Positions 1 through 6,245 of a DNA stretch of 6,835 bases are shown piece by piece. The stretch is from Patescibacteria group bacterium (lineage in GTDB: Bacteria > Patescibacteriota > UBA1384 > XYA2-FULL-43-10 > 1-14-0-10-43-13), in assembly GCA_022705465.1 (NCBI GenBank), contig JAKJEK010000049.1, positions 1 to 6,835 of the forward strand. Direction: 5' to 3'. The notes below the pieces were generated by a model. The model ran no database searches and had not been told where the DNA came from. It saw only the letters and a program-made list of their open reading frames with translations. A program made the position numbers and the translations under genes. The first letter of the stretch is position 1, and every line of letters begins with the position of its first letter.

Positions 1-228
1 GGTGCGGGTTGCGTTGTAGATAACGAGGCGGTGCGGGCATATAACGGTAAAGAGTGCCTGGTAAGCGAAAATGATTTAGCCAAACTTGAGCTATTGAAGC
101 AGGTGCGAGATTCCATGAACGATCAACAGATCGTTGTTGTGGACAAAGGGCTTTATCCAAGATGGCTAAATAATGATGCTGGTCTTGTTGGGATATCGTT
201 AAGTGACGAGGGCGGTTTTCGTCTATAG
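1..228 (+). CDS. 3' end of an unrecognised gene
   Basis: The reading frame is open from the first base of the window to a TAG stop at 226-228, giving 75 residues, so this is probably the C-terminal part of a longer protein. A GTG at 31 could serve as a start, but the only GAGG nearby (25-28) leaves just 2 nt of spacing, so I prefer a truncated gene. The visible part is soluble: a charged, probably helical stretch in the middle (rich in Glu, Lys and Leu) is followed by a hydrophobic IVVVD strand and the sequence LYPRWLNN, and it ends in GGFRL. I see no signal peptide, membrane helix or metal-binding motif, and I do not recognise the family. The next gene starts 22 nt after its stop, so the two may be co-transcribed. 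Confidence 0.55.
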   Translation, partial: GAGCVVDNEAVRAYNGKECLVSENDLAKLELLKQVRDSMNDQQIVVVDKGLYPRWLNNDAGLVGISLSDEGGFRL

Positions 229-250
229 TAATAATGGAAAGGATGGCGCA

Positions 251-550
251 ATGGTGCATCGGACATACTTCTCAATTGAATATGCAAAAGAGATCGGTGA
301 TCGGATCGGAGCCGATTGGAATAAGTTCTCGGTAGAGCAATTTAAGTATGGGATGGAGACGGAGCTAGAGCATGGTTTGAGAGATCCGGTTACGAATGTG
401 ACAAATGATGACCCATTGATTACCGGGAAAATCGCGCTAGCTCACTTGAATGATTATCCGGATTATTATATCCGGTTGGAACAGATGGAGCGGGAAGCAG
501 AGGAATATTGGGGCAAGATCGTAACAGAAAGCAGTGCGTTTACTATTTGA
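251..550 (+). CDS. DUF5661 family protein
   Basis: A 99-residue soluble protein of unknown function. From memory of the family, the pattern matches DUF5661: an N-terminal helix with IGDRIG (15-20) and DW (22-23), FKYGMETELEHG (31-42), TNVTNDDP (48-55), GKIALAHLND (59-68), then PDYYIRL (70-76) and an acidic helical tail. The density of conserved Asp, Glu and His (E38, E40, H41, D53, D54, H65, D71) suggests a ligand- or metal-binding helical domain, but that is inference. I chose the ATG at 251 because AAAGGA lies 7 nt upstream (238-243) and the family begins with a Tyr/Phe-rich segment at this point. An in-frame GTG at 203 would overlap the preceding gene and has no ribosome binding site. DUF5661 proteins occur widely as stand-alone genes, so the neighbours give no functional clue. 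Confidence 0.85.
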   Translation: MVHRTYFSIEYAKEIGDRIGADWNKFSVEQFKYGMETELEHGLRDPVTNVTNDDPLITGKIALAHLNDYPDYYIRLEQMEREAEEYWGKIVTESSAFTI

Positions 551-594
551 TGTGTAAAATGTTATTAAACAGAATTCAATAAATGGAGGATGAC

Positions 595-1053
595 ATGGAG
601 ATCTCCAGTCCGGCCTTTAATCATTTTGAAGAAATGCCCGTTAAGTATTCTTGTTTAGGCGATAATATCAGCCCGCCTTTAGTTATAGAAGACGTGCCAG
701 AATCGGCTCAGAGTTTGGTATTAGTGGTTGAGGATCCCGATTCACCGTCAGGTACTTTTATGCATTGGCTGGTGTGGAATATCAGTCCTTCTGTTGCTGA
801 AGTGCCTGAGGGAAGATCGCCGTCAGGAGGGATTGAAGGTATTAATGATTCGAACACCAGTGGATACTACGGACCATGCCCACCATCCGGCACACACCGT
901 TACTTTTTCAGACTCTATGCATTAGATAAACTATTAGAATTGTCACCAGATACTCAAGCTGAGGATTTGAAACATGCGATGGAGGGCAGGGTGGTTGATG
1001 AGACAGAATTGGTTGGATTGTTTACGCGTAAAAAGCGCTTGGTTGCAGAGTGA
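595..1053 (+). CDS. YbhB/YbcL family PEBP-like protein
   Basis: A 152-residue member of the phosphatidylethanolamine-binding protein family, bacterial YbhB/YbcL type (often labelled Raf kinase inhibitor-like). The family has a compact beta fold with an anion-binding pocket; its ligand in bacteria is not established. Hallmarks seen here are the N-terminal ISSPAF, CLGDNISPPL around residues 20-29, the DPDSPSG loop starting at D47, HWLVWNI from H57, and YGPCPPSGTHRY with G93 and H101. The pocket residues expected for the family (Asp in DPD, His57, His101) are all present. The length is normal and there is no signal peptide, so it is probably cytoplasmic. The ATG at 595 is preferred over 583, since GGAGG lies 5 nt upstream (585-589) and MEISSPAF is a typical family start. 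Confidence 0.93.
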   Translation: MEISSPAFNHFEEMPVKYSCLGDNISPPLVIEDVPESAQSLVLVVEDPDSPSGTFMHWLVWNISPSVAEVPEGRSPSGGIEGINDSNTSGYYGPCPPSGTHRYFFRLYALDKLLELSPDTQAEDLKHAMEGRVVDETELVGLFTRKKRLVAE

Positions 1054-1092
1054 TATATCTGATATCCTATGGTTGATGGATAAATAATCGCT

Positions 1093-2595
1093 ATGGGGTT
1101 GATTATGCTTTTGCGTTATAAGAGAAACGTTTTAGAGTTGGTGGTGTTTATTGGTGGGGCATCAGTGATGATTTTTGAGCTACTAGGTTCGCGAATGATT
1201 GCTCCGTATTTTGGTACGTCGCTGGCTGTATGGACAAGCTTAATTGGGGTGGTATTGGCAAGTTTAAGTGTTGGTTACTCATGGGGCGGTAAGCTTGCTG
1301 ATCGCCGGGCAGATTATAAGATGCTATCGGCGATTGTGTTTATGGCTGGTGCATTGATTGGTTTGGTGGCGTTCGTACAAACGATGATACTAATGTTTTT
1401 ACAGCAGGTAACTTCTGATGTGCGGATAGGAGCAGTCATTGGCTCGATACTTTTATTGGCGCCACCAAGTGTCTTGCTGGGAATGATATCGCCATATGCA
1501 GTAAAGCTTAAGGTGAACAGCCTAAACACTTCCGGCTCAACGGTCGGTAATCTATATGCCATTTCAACGATTGGCAGCATTGTTGGCACGTTTGGGGCCG
1601 GTTTTTTTCTAATTGCTTACTTTGGCACTGCTTCACTCCTGTTTATGTTATCATTATTACTAATTATTACTTCATTGATGATCTTTCCTTCGTCTTTATC
1701 TAAGAGCAAGGTTAGCCTAGCAGTGTTGCTGCTTGCTTCGCTGTGGAGTGGGGCTTATTTTAAAAATCCAGAAATATTGGTCGATGTTGATACCCTGTAT
1801 AATCGAGCATTCATTCAGGAGGCCACCCATGCAGCGACCGGTCGGCCGATGCGCATACTTCTTACCGAACCAACGGAGTGGCAGTCGGCAATGTTCTTGG
1901 ACAGGGATGACGACCTGGTCTTTGAATATACTAAGTACTATCGATTGGCTGATCATTTTAACCCCGATATTAAAAAGGCCCTTCTAGTCGGAGGGGGAGC
2001 ATATTCATATCCTAAAGATTTCCTGGCCAAGCATCCACAGGCTAGGCTTGATGTAGTTGAAATTGATTCCAGGTTGACCGACATCGCCAGGGAGTACTTT
2101 AATTTGAAAGATGATCCCAGGATGGCAATTTACCACGAAGACGGAAGAACCTTTTTAAACAAAAATAATAGTCAATACGATGCAATCTTTATGGATGCTT
2201 TTAAATCGTTCTTTTCAGTGCCGTACCAGCTGACCACCAAGGAAGCAGCCGAACTGATGTATAACAGTTTGAGTGATGATGGTGTGGTGTTAATGAATAT
2301 TATATCTTCAATCGAGGGGCAAACCGGGGAATTTTTGCGGGCTGAGTATGCGACGTATGCTTCGGTTTTTCCAAATGTATACATACTACCAACCAGCAGT
2401 CCAACAGACAGGTTAACGGTGCGCAATCTAATGCTGGTGGCGCTTAAGTCACCACGACAAGTAATTTGGGAGAGCGGTGATCCTGAATTAAACCGCTACT
2501 TACAAAACCGGTGGGTAAGGACGATTGAACGTGATATGCCTATATTAACCGATGATTACGCGCCGGTTGATCAGTATATCATGAAGATGTTGTAG
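1093..2595 (+). CDS. Fused membrane / spermidine synthase-like protein
   Basis: A 500-residue protein with two parts. Residues 1 to about 220 form a hydrophobic region of roughly seven membrane helices of the kind found in fused MFS/spermidine synthase proteins. Residues from about 230 to the end resemble the aminopropyltransferase fold: QSAMFLD and EYTKYYRLADHF mark the entry, LLVGGGAYSYP (glycines near 299-301) is the nucleotide-binding loop, VEID with E323 is the usual ribose-binding acid, HEDGRTFL follows, and DDYAPVDQY is the usual C-terminal signature. The catalytic segment reads YDAIFMDAFKSFFSVP: D368 is kept, but the second acid expected in DSSDP- or DAFSGDSIP-type motifs is missing. 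True spermidine synthesis is therefore doubtful. The start is uncertain: ATG 1093 has only weak GGA upstream, while the in-frame ATG 1105 has GGGG 6 nt before it. Confidence 0.85.
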   Translation: MGLIMLLRYKRNVLELVVFIGGASVMIFELLGSRMIAPYFGTSLAVWTSLIGVVLASLSVGYSWGGKLADRRADYKMLSAIVFMAGALIGLVAFVQTMILMFLQQVTSDVRIGAVIGSILLLAPPSVLLGMISPYAVKLKVNSLNTSGSTVGNLYAISTIGSIVGTFGAGFFLIAYFGTASLLFMLSLLLIITSLMIFPSSLSKSKVSLAVLLLASLWSGAYFKNPEILVDVDTLYNRAFIQEATHAATGRPMRILLTEPTEWQSAMFLDRDDDLVFEYTKYYRLADHFNPDIKKALLVGGGAYSYPKDFLAKHPQARLDVVEIDSRLTDIAREYFNLKDDPRMAIYHEDGRTFLNKNNSQYDAIFMDAFKSFFSVPYQLTTKEAAELMYNSLSDDGVVLMNIISSIEGQTGEFLRAEYATYASVFPNVYILPTSSPTDRLTVRNLMLVALKSPRQVIWESGDPELNRYLQNRWVRTIERDMPILTDDYAPVDQYIMKML

Positions 2596-2789
2596 AATAA
2601 GATCTTTAGGATTAACATATTGATATATGTGGCTGCTCGCCTGTGCTATTTTGTGTGAGTGAGTGCAGAGGTGGCGAGTGGGCTTGCGATAAGATTGAGG
2701 AATGAGAATGACATTGTGCGACATGGCTATTACTTGTGGCAAGGAAATAAATGATGATACTATGGACTAAAATAGTGGGAGGGGCGTAG
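2596..2789. other. Intergenic spacer, no gene supported
   Basis: This 194-nt spacer separates the spermidine-synthase-like gene from the membrane-protein cluster. It contains a small perfect hairpin (2615-2620 with 2625-2630, loop TGAT) and a wider inverted repeat (CTCGCC at 2636-2641 with GGCGAG at 2673-2678). Neither is followed by a U-tract, so I do not call a terminator. A 20-codon frame at 2708-2770 with GAGGA upstream is possible but has no other support. Confidence 0.6.
2734..2763 (+). promoter_or_regulatory. Possible promoter of the membrane-protein cluster
   Basis: A weak sigma70-like pair: TTGTGG at 2734-2739 and TACTAT at 2758-2763 with an 18-nt spacer, each matching the consensus at four positions. 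TAAAAT at 2768-2773 is a better -10 box but has no matching -35. A promoter is expected here because the following five genes are closely spaced and preceded by the longest gap in the first 5.5 kb. Confidence 0.3.
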
Positions 2790-3839
2790 ATGGATTACTT
2801 TTCGATTGTTAAGAGGGCTTGGGAAATCACCAAGAGGTATCGTTTTCTGTGGGGTTTAGGTGTACTGGCTATGTTCTCGGAGGGGGGTGCGAATTTTAAC
2901 GGATCTAACATTGGTAACTGGAACACAAGCTTGCCACCTTCGGGTCCGACTGAGCAAGGCGATGAAGGGCTGCCTGATACAACTCTTTCATTTTTCCGCT
3001 CAACGTTCATACCCAAAGTTTCTGGCGCTGACGGGAATATTTCGGGAGCTGAAGCCCAGGTTGACAGAGTGGCTGGCTGGTTGATTAACAATTGGCAGTT
3101 AGCCATCACGATTGGAGTGGGGATATTGGCGGTGTTTCTAGTTATTCTTTATGTTTCGTATGTTGCAAGGGCTGGACTTGTGGTTGCGATCGATGAACTA
3201 GAGGGAAGAAAGAATGAGTTAACTTTCGGTTCGGCCTATCATGCGGGGAGACAGTATTTTTGGCGTTTATTCGGATTTGATATTTTGATTTCATTGGTAG
3301 CGATAGGTTTATTAATGATAATGATAGCGCCGGTAATATTACTTTTTATTGCAGCGGGCAAATCTCCAGCAGTTTTGGCGCTGGCAATATTATTAGCAAT
3401 AATTGTTTTTTTAATATTTATTGTAGTGATAATCTACTTTGGAATACTTCGCTTGCTTGGTAGCAGGGCGCTGGTAATTAATAATTTAGGCATACGAGCA
3501 TCTATTAGTTACGGCCATCAGATGATTATAAACAAAAAGGGTTATTCGGTACTTGCCTGGCTGGTCTCGTTGCTTGTCGGGTTGGTGTACGGTATAGCTC
3601 TGGGTATTGCTGTGATTATTGTTGGTTTAATCTTGTTTGCTGTCGGATATGGGATATATAAAGCTGCCGGATCGGTCGGTCAAGTGCCAATAACCGTTAC
3701 TATGATAGGCATATTTATTGCACTGTTGATGTTTGTGTCCGGAGTGTTTACTTCATTTATTTCCACTTACTGGACTTTGACTTTCAGAGCGATAGACTAT
3801 TATTTTAAAAAAGATAAAGAAATTAGCGTAAACCCATAA
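2790..3839 (+). CDS. Polytopic membrane protein, unknown function
   Basis: A 349-residue integral membrane protein with about six hydrophobic segments. The N-terminus (VKRAWEITKRYRFLWGLG) resembles the opening of DUF4013/DUF7544-like membrane proteins, in which a Trp/Lys-rich amphipathic helix leads into the first membrane span. A polar Gly/Ser/Asn-rich loop of about 65 residues (roughly 32-98) follows. Hydrophobic segments then lie around 103-127, 160-182, 187-216, 246-275 and 290-320, and the tail is basic and charged (YYFKKDKE). I see no catalytic motif. The ATG at 2790 is well supported by GGGAGGGG (2777-2784) at 5-nt spacing. It is the first gene of a cluster of membrane proteins. Assignment to a specific DUF is tentative; the membrane topology is the reliable part. 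Confidence 0.85.
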   Translation: MDYFSIVKRAWEITKRYRFLWGLGVLAMFSEGGANFNGSNIGNWNTSLPPSGPTEQGDEGLPDTTLSFFRSTFIPKVSGADGNISGAEAQVDRVAGWLINNWQLAITIGVGILAVFLVILYVSYVARAGLVVAIDELEGRKNELTFGSAYHAGRQYFWRLFGFDILISLVAIGLLMIMIAPVILLFIAAGKSPAVLALAILLAIIVFLIFIVVIIYFGILRLLGSRALVINNLGIRASISYGHQMIINKKGYSVLAWLVSLLVGLVYGIALGIAVIIVGLILFAVGYGIYKAAGSVGQVPITVTMIGIFIALLMFVSGVFTSFISTYWTLTFRAIDYYFKKDKEISVNP

Positions 3840-3860
3840 AAGGTATTAGAAAGGAGAACG

Positions 3861-4478
3861 ATGGAGAACGAGAAGGAACTGGTTCCGCCAACAGGAGTAG
3901 CAGAACCAGTGTCGGCAACTGAGCCAATGCAGGTAGCTGCTGTAACAACGGGTGTGGAAGATGCCAGTCAGACACAAGAAGCTGGTGCGATGACGGCTGC
4001 GCCATCAGCTGAGGAGAATTTGTCAGTTTCAGCAGAAGCACCTGTGCAGGGTTCGCCGGTTGGTGCGGTTGAGGCAGCTCCCGCGGGCGTAGTACCAACA
4101 GTTGGTGCGGCGGGTGCTAATGGGAGCGAATTACCAGATGAACTACGGGGATGGAACTGGGGTGCCTTTTTGCTAACGTGGATCTGGGCAATTGCCCATA
4201 AAACCTGGATCGGTTTGTTATCTTTGGTAGGTGGACTAATACCTTTTGTCGGTCCTGTTATTGTGCTGGTAATGTGGATTATGCTTGGACTAAAGGGTAA
4301 TGAGTGGGCCTGGAAGAATCGCAAATTTGCCAGTGTGGAGGAATTTAAGGAAGTTCAAAAGAAGTGGGCGATTTGGGGTCTCGTGCTATTTATTATCAGC
4401 ATCGTTTTGACCGCAGTATTCTTTTCAATGATTATGGCGTTGTTGGGTAGTGCTGCGCTGAGTGAGGGCATACAATAA
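3861..4478 (+). CDS. DUF2628-like membrane protein, disordered N-terminus
   Basis: A 205-residue protein in two parts. Residues 1 to about 92 are low in complexity and rich in Ala, Val, Pro, Glu, Gly and Thr, with almost no basic residues, so they are probably disordered and anionic. Residues from about 93 match the pattern of DUF2628-like small membrane domains: RGWNWGAFLLTWIWAIAHKTWI (W98, W100), a GGLIPFVGP turn, a second hydrophobic stretch, KGNEWAWKNRKF (145-156), FKEVQKKWAIWG and a C-terminal helix. Such proteins are sometimes annotated as ribonuclease G, an error probably inherited from old labels; nothing here looks like a nuclease. The start at 3861 has AAGGAG (3851-3856) at 4-nt spacing. 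It lies 21 nt after the previous gene and probably shares its transcript. Its function is unknown. Confidence 0.85.
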   Translation: MENEKELVPPTGVAEPVSATEPMQVAAVTTGVEDASQTQEAGAMTAAPSAEENLSVSAEAPVQGSPVGAVEAAPAGVVPTVGAAGANGSELPDELRGWNWGAFLLTWIWAIAHKTWIGLLSLVGGLIPFVGPVIVLVMWIMLGLKGNEWAWKNRKFASVEEFKEVQKKWAIWGLVLFIISIVLTAVFFSMIMALLGSAALSEGIQ

Positions 4479-4497
4479 AATATAGTTGCGAGGGGTT

Positions 4498-4926
4498 ATG
4501 GTTGTGCAAGTCTGGATGGTGTACGCATTGCTATCGGCCTTGTTCGCGGCATTGGTGGCGATATTTGGAAAAGTTGGGATTTCGACAGTTGACTCAACTT
4601 TGGCAACCACTGTTCGGGCTGTAATTATGGCGGGTTTTTTGGTAGCCGTTTCATTATTGCTGGGCAAGGCACATTTATTGTCAACGATACAGGACAGGGC
4701 GTGGTTATGGATCGTGTTGTCGGGTATCGCAGGAGCGCTGTCTTGGCTGTTCTATTTTCTGGCATTAAAAGGAGGTCCGGCGACAGGAGTAGTTGCCATA
4801 GACCGTTTAAGTATCGCGTTTGTTTTAGTGCTGTCAATATTATTCTTGGCCGAACACCTGACACTGAAAGCTGTGGTGGGTATTGTGCTAGTGATTGCCG
4901 GGGCGATAATGCTTAGCGTTAAATAA
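4498..4926 (+). CDS. EamA/DMT family transporter, half-size
   Basis: A 142-residue protein equal to one EamA repeat of the drug/metabolite transporter superfamily. Full-length members carry two such repeats in about 300 residues, while single-repeat forms (COG2510-like) are thought to act as dimers. Five hydrophobic helices are visible near 5-24, 35-56, 69-90, 97-118 and 123-141. Family marks are the R40 that ends a conserved membrane-face segment, WLFYFLALKGGPA (83-95), DRLS (102-105), the acidic LAEHLT (117-122) and the closing GIVLVIAGAIML. The substrate cannot be inferred. ATG 4498 is chosen over the in-frame TTG 4486 because GAGGGG (4490-4495) fits it and family members begin just before the first helix. 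It lies 19 nt after the preceding gene. Confidence 0.88.
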   Translation: MVVQVWMVYALLSALFAALVAIFGKVGISTVDSTLATTVRAVIMAGFLVAVSLLLGKAHLLSTIQDRAWLWIVLSGIAGALSWLFYFLALKGGPATGVVAIDRLSIAFVLVLSILFLAEHLTLKAVVGIVLVIAGAIMLSVK

Positions 4927-4957
4927 CAGTGCAGTCTAATTGCTAGAGGGAGATAAA

Positions 4958-5449
4958 ATGGCGATAAAAATTATATATACGGTTTTTCTGGCAATTATGG
5001 TTTCGCTGTTCGTCGGTTTAGGCATATCAGCTTTCTATCCAGCCCCAAAAATGCCGGATCAGTCTGAAAAAACGATGTTTGCAACTTTAGATCCTGGCCA
5101 AGAAGAGACGGCTGAGATGAAGGCGGAGAGAGAACAGGCTGATAGGGAGTGGCGAGATTATCAGGAGTCATTGAGCCGTTATAATCAGAACGTATCGCTG
5201 ATTGCACTTATATCGGCAATAATAATAATGACGGTCAGTTTATTACTTGGCCAAAAAATACTGTTACTCGCCGATGGTTTACTTGCCGGCGGGGCAATAA
5301 CCCTGGTTTATGCAATTGGCCGTGGCATGATGGGTGAAAACGACAAATATAAGTTCATTGCAGTATCGGTTGGATTAGTTATTGCCCTAGCGCTAGGATA
5401 TATAAAATTTGTTAGACCGGGTAATTTACATACAGAAACAGACCGGTAG
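4958..5449 (+). CDS. Four-helix membrane protein, unknown function
   Basis: A 163-residue protein that I cannot assign to a named family. An N-terminal membrane helix (about 5-26) ends in the sequence AFYPAPKMP. A strongly charged segment follows (about 34-76, rich in Glu, Asp, Arg and Gln, with EETAEMKAEREQADREW), probably helical or coiled-coil. Three more helices lie near 79-98, 101-121 and 132-150, and the tail is hydrophilic. If the first helix is inserted with its N-terminus inside, the charged linker is outside the cell membrane. ATG 4958 is preferred because AGAGGGAGA (4945-4953) lies just upstream; an in-frame TTG at 4940 has no such support. It is 31 nt after the EamA gene and belongs to the same cluster. 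Confidence 0.8.
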   Translation: MAIKIIYTVFLAIMVSLFVGLGISAFYPAPKMPDQSEKTMFATLDPGQEETAEMKAEREQADREWRDYQESLSRYNQNVSLIALISAIIIMTVSLLLGQKILLLADGLLAGGAITLVYAIGRGMMGENDKYKFIAVSVGLVIALALGYIKFVRPGNLHTETDR

Positions 5450-5463
5450 TTGAGAGGTGGATA

Positions 5464-5583
5464 GTGAAACAAAGAAGAAAATACAGCCAGAATAATCGGC
5501 CAAATATTGTGATGACAGTTGTAATTATCCTGATAATTTTATTTATGGCGGTTGGTCCATTGGTAAGTTTGTTTCAATCATAA
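5464..5583 (+). CDS. 39-residue single-helix membrane protein
   Basis: A small gene that is easily missed. It begins with GTG at 5464, preceded by GAGAGGTGG (5452-5460), and ends with TAA at 5581-5583. The product has a basic N-terminus (KQRRKYSQNNRP, residues 2-13) and one hydrophobic helix (about 15-37: IVMTVVIILIILF then MAVGPLVSLF). By the positive-inside rule the basic end should be cytoplasmic. It starts 14 nt after the preceding gene, and small single-span proteins like this often accompany larger membrane proteins as accessory subunits; that role is inference. The promoter of the next unit begins only 4 nt after its stop, so the cluster ends here, although I see no hairpin terminator. 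Confidence 0.65.
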   Translation: MKQRRKYSQNNRPNIVMTVVIILIILFMAVGPLVSLFQS

Positions 5584-5587
5584 ACGG

Positions 5588-5616
5588 TTGACATGACAAG
5601 TATGCAAATGTAGGAT
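5588..5616 (+). promoter_or_regulatory. Promoter of attenuator unit 1
   Basis: A perfect -35 box TTGACA (5588-5593) is followed by a 17-nt spacer and TAGGAT (5611-5616, four of six matches to TATAAT). Transcription would begin near 5622-5625, almost exactly at the ATG of the 30-codon leader frame (5624). The -35 box starts 4 nt after the stop of the preceding gene. Confidence 0.65.
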
Positions 5617-5623
5617 AAATGCA

Positions 5624-5716
5624 ATGAATAAAGCTGCCTTACAGACAAAAAATTGTTTAGGTGGGATTGTGATCGTCGTCTTGTTGTTGGCCGGCCGTAC
5701 CGCGGTAGCTGTTTGA
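5624..5716 (+). CDS. Leader peptide of unit 1 (30 residues)
   Basis: A 30-codon frame with ATG at 5624 and TGA at 5714-5716. The peptide has a polar start (MNKAALQTKN), then a hydrophobic core (GGIVIVVLLLAG, 13-24) and ends in RTAVAV. Ile, Leu and Val make up 12 of 30 residues. No Shine-Dalgarno is expected in the RNA, because the predicted transcript begins about at the ATG; translation would be leaderless. Support comes from the second unit at 6246-6338: same codon count, same hydrophobic character, the same Thr-Ala-Val-x-Val end, and the same overlap of its last codons with an RNA segment complementary to the downstream terminator. The likely role is to set ribosome position in an attenuator. 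It could instead be a small membrane peptide of the type I toxin kind, but I see no antisense gene. Confidence 0.55.
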   Translation: MNKAALQTKNCLGGIVIVVLLLAGRTAVAV

Positions 5717-5765
5717 GTGTAAACTAAAAAACAACATCTGCCGCGGAGACGCGGCATTTTTGTTT
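5700..5765 (+). promoter_or_regulatory. Attenuator 1: competing antiterminator and terminator
   Basis: Segment 5700-5708 (CCGCGGTAG, inside the last codons of the leader frame) can pair with 5738-5746 (CTGCCGCGG) in 9 bp with one G-U wobble. That second segment contains the 5' arm of the terminator at 5739-5756, so the two helices exclude each other. A ribosome on the final codons or stop would cover the first segment and favour termination. Absence of the ribosome, or stalling well upstream, would leave it free and favour read-through. An outer pair GTAAAC (5719-5724) with GTTTAC (5762-5767) brackets the terminator. The pairings are seen directly; the regulatory logic is inference. Confidence 0.65.
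5739..5765 (+). terminator. Intrinsic terminator, unit 1
   Basis: A perfect 7-bp stem, TGCCGCG (5739-5745) with CGCGGCA (5750-5756), closed by a GAGA tetraloop of GNRA type and followed by TTTTTGTTT (5757-5765). It lies between the leader frame and the gene at 5859, with no gene ending just before it, so it is an in-leader terminator. The predicted short transcript is about 140 nt. Confidence 0.85.
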
Positions 5766-5772
5766 ACGAGAC

Positions 5773-5822
5773 GGATATCAATTTGGGCGTCTAATATCTG
5801 TAGGTGCCCAAATGACATATCC
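5773..5822 (+). repeat. Compound hairpin upstream of the 5859 gene
   Basis: A two-part inverted repeat: outer stem GGATAT (5773-5778) with ATATCC (5817-5822), a small internal loop, then inner stem ATTTGGGC (5781-5788) with GCCCAAAT (5806-5813) and a 17-nt loop. It has no U-tract and sits after the terminator in the 5' untranslated region. A similar two-part hairpin with different sequence lies at the same place in unit 2. It could protect the mRNA 5' end or bind a regulator. Confidence 0.55.
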
Positions 5823-5858
5823 ATCATGGATTAGGTCACGATCCGGGAGGAGGGTGCG

Positions 5859-6128
5859 ATGGCTGAGGTCGTGAGGCTGTCAAATGTCGCTGTGAGGGTA
5901 TCTGCAGAATACTGCTTTACCCAGCAGTTTACCAAACGAAATGGTCGAGGTGTGCCCAGCTGCCGGATAGTGGTACGCCGAACGATCGGTGGGGAAGAGT
6001 GTCTGATCACCGGCGAGTACGGTGAAAGGCACTACGCAAGTTTGTTAGAAGCTCGTAAGCATATCCCCAAGGTAGTAGCCGGCCTTCAGGACGGTACTAT
6101 CGAAATTAGCAATGGCTCAATGCCATAA
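5859..6128 (+). CDS. Small protein downstream of attenuator 1, unrecognised
   Basis: An 89-residue soluble protein that I do not recognise. Ile/Val-rich stretches (LSNVAVRVSAEYCF, then CRIVVRRTI and ECLITGEYG) suggest beta strands. A probable helix follows (YASLLEARKHIPKVVAGL, about 59-76), then a last strand GTIEIS. This strand-strand-strand-helix-strand pattern could be a small alpha/beta domain. Three cysteines (19, 35, 48) are not arranged as a zinc motif, and no signal peptide is present. The start is firm: GGGAGGAGGG at 5845-5854 is one of the strongest ribosome binding sites in the window. The gene has its own promoter, attenuator and terminator, so it is a separately controlled single-gene unit; accessory or stress-related use is inference. 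Confidence 0.75.
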   Translation: MAEVVRLSNVAVRVSAEYCFTQQFTKRNGRGVPSCRIVVRRTIGGEECLITGEYGERHYASLLEARKHIPKVVAGLQDGTIEISNGSMP

Positions 6129-6137
6129 AGCTCCATG

Positions 6138-6166
6138 CCCGAACCATACGGTTCGGGTTATTTATG
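6138..6166 (+). terminator. Terminator of the 5859 gene
   Basis: A perfect 8-bp stem, CCCGAACC (6138-6145) with GGTTCGGG (6150-6157), with an ATAC loop, begins 9 nt after the stop codon. The following TTATTTATG is only moderately T-rich, but the stem is strong and well placed. Its stem is unrelated to the two in-leader terminators. Confidence 0.8.
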
Positions 6167-6204
6167 TCAGCAAGATAAACGACCATATGGTTTTTATTAG
6201 GCAG

Positions 6205-6233
6205 TTGACCGAATGCGCTATTATTGGTACATT
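6205..6233 (+). promoter_or_regulatory. Promoter of attenuator unit 2
   Basis: TTGACC (6205-6210, five of six matches) is followed by a 17-nt spacer and TACATT (6228-6233, four of six), with an extended -10 TG at 6225-6226. Transcription would start near 6239-6242, only a few bases before the leader ATG at 6246. The spacing matches the promoter of unit 1. Confidence 0.65.
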
Positions 6234-6245
6234 AGATTGTAATGG

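Noticed and set aside
251..1053. Recoding of TGA as an amino acid, as in some Patescibacteria
   Set aside because: TGA ends the DUF5661 and PEBP genes at the length expected for each family, so it is used as a stop.
2636..2678. CTCGCC/GGCGAG inverted repeat after the spermidine-synthase-like gene as a terminator
   Set aside because: The loop is about 31 nt and no U-tract follows.
2545..2742. 65-codon frame on the - strand across the end of the spermidine-synthase-like gene
   Set aside because: It overlaps a real gene on the other strand and lacks a recognisable product; it is a chance frame.
2708..2770. 20-codon frame with GAGGA 6 nt upstream, in the spacer before the membrane cluster
   Set aside because: The Shine-Dalgarno fits, but the peptide shows no recognisable character, overlaps the candidate promoter, and has no second copy to support it.
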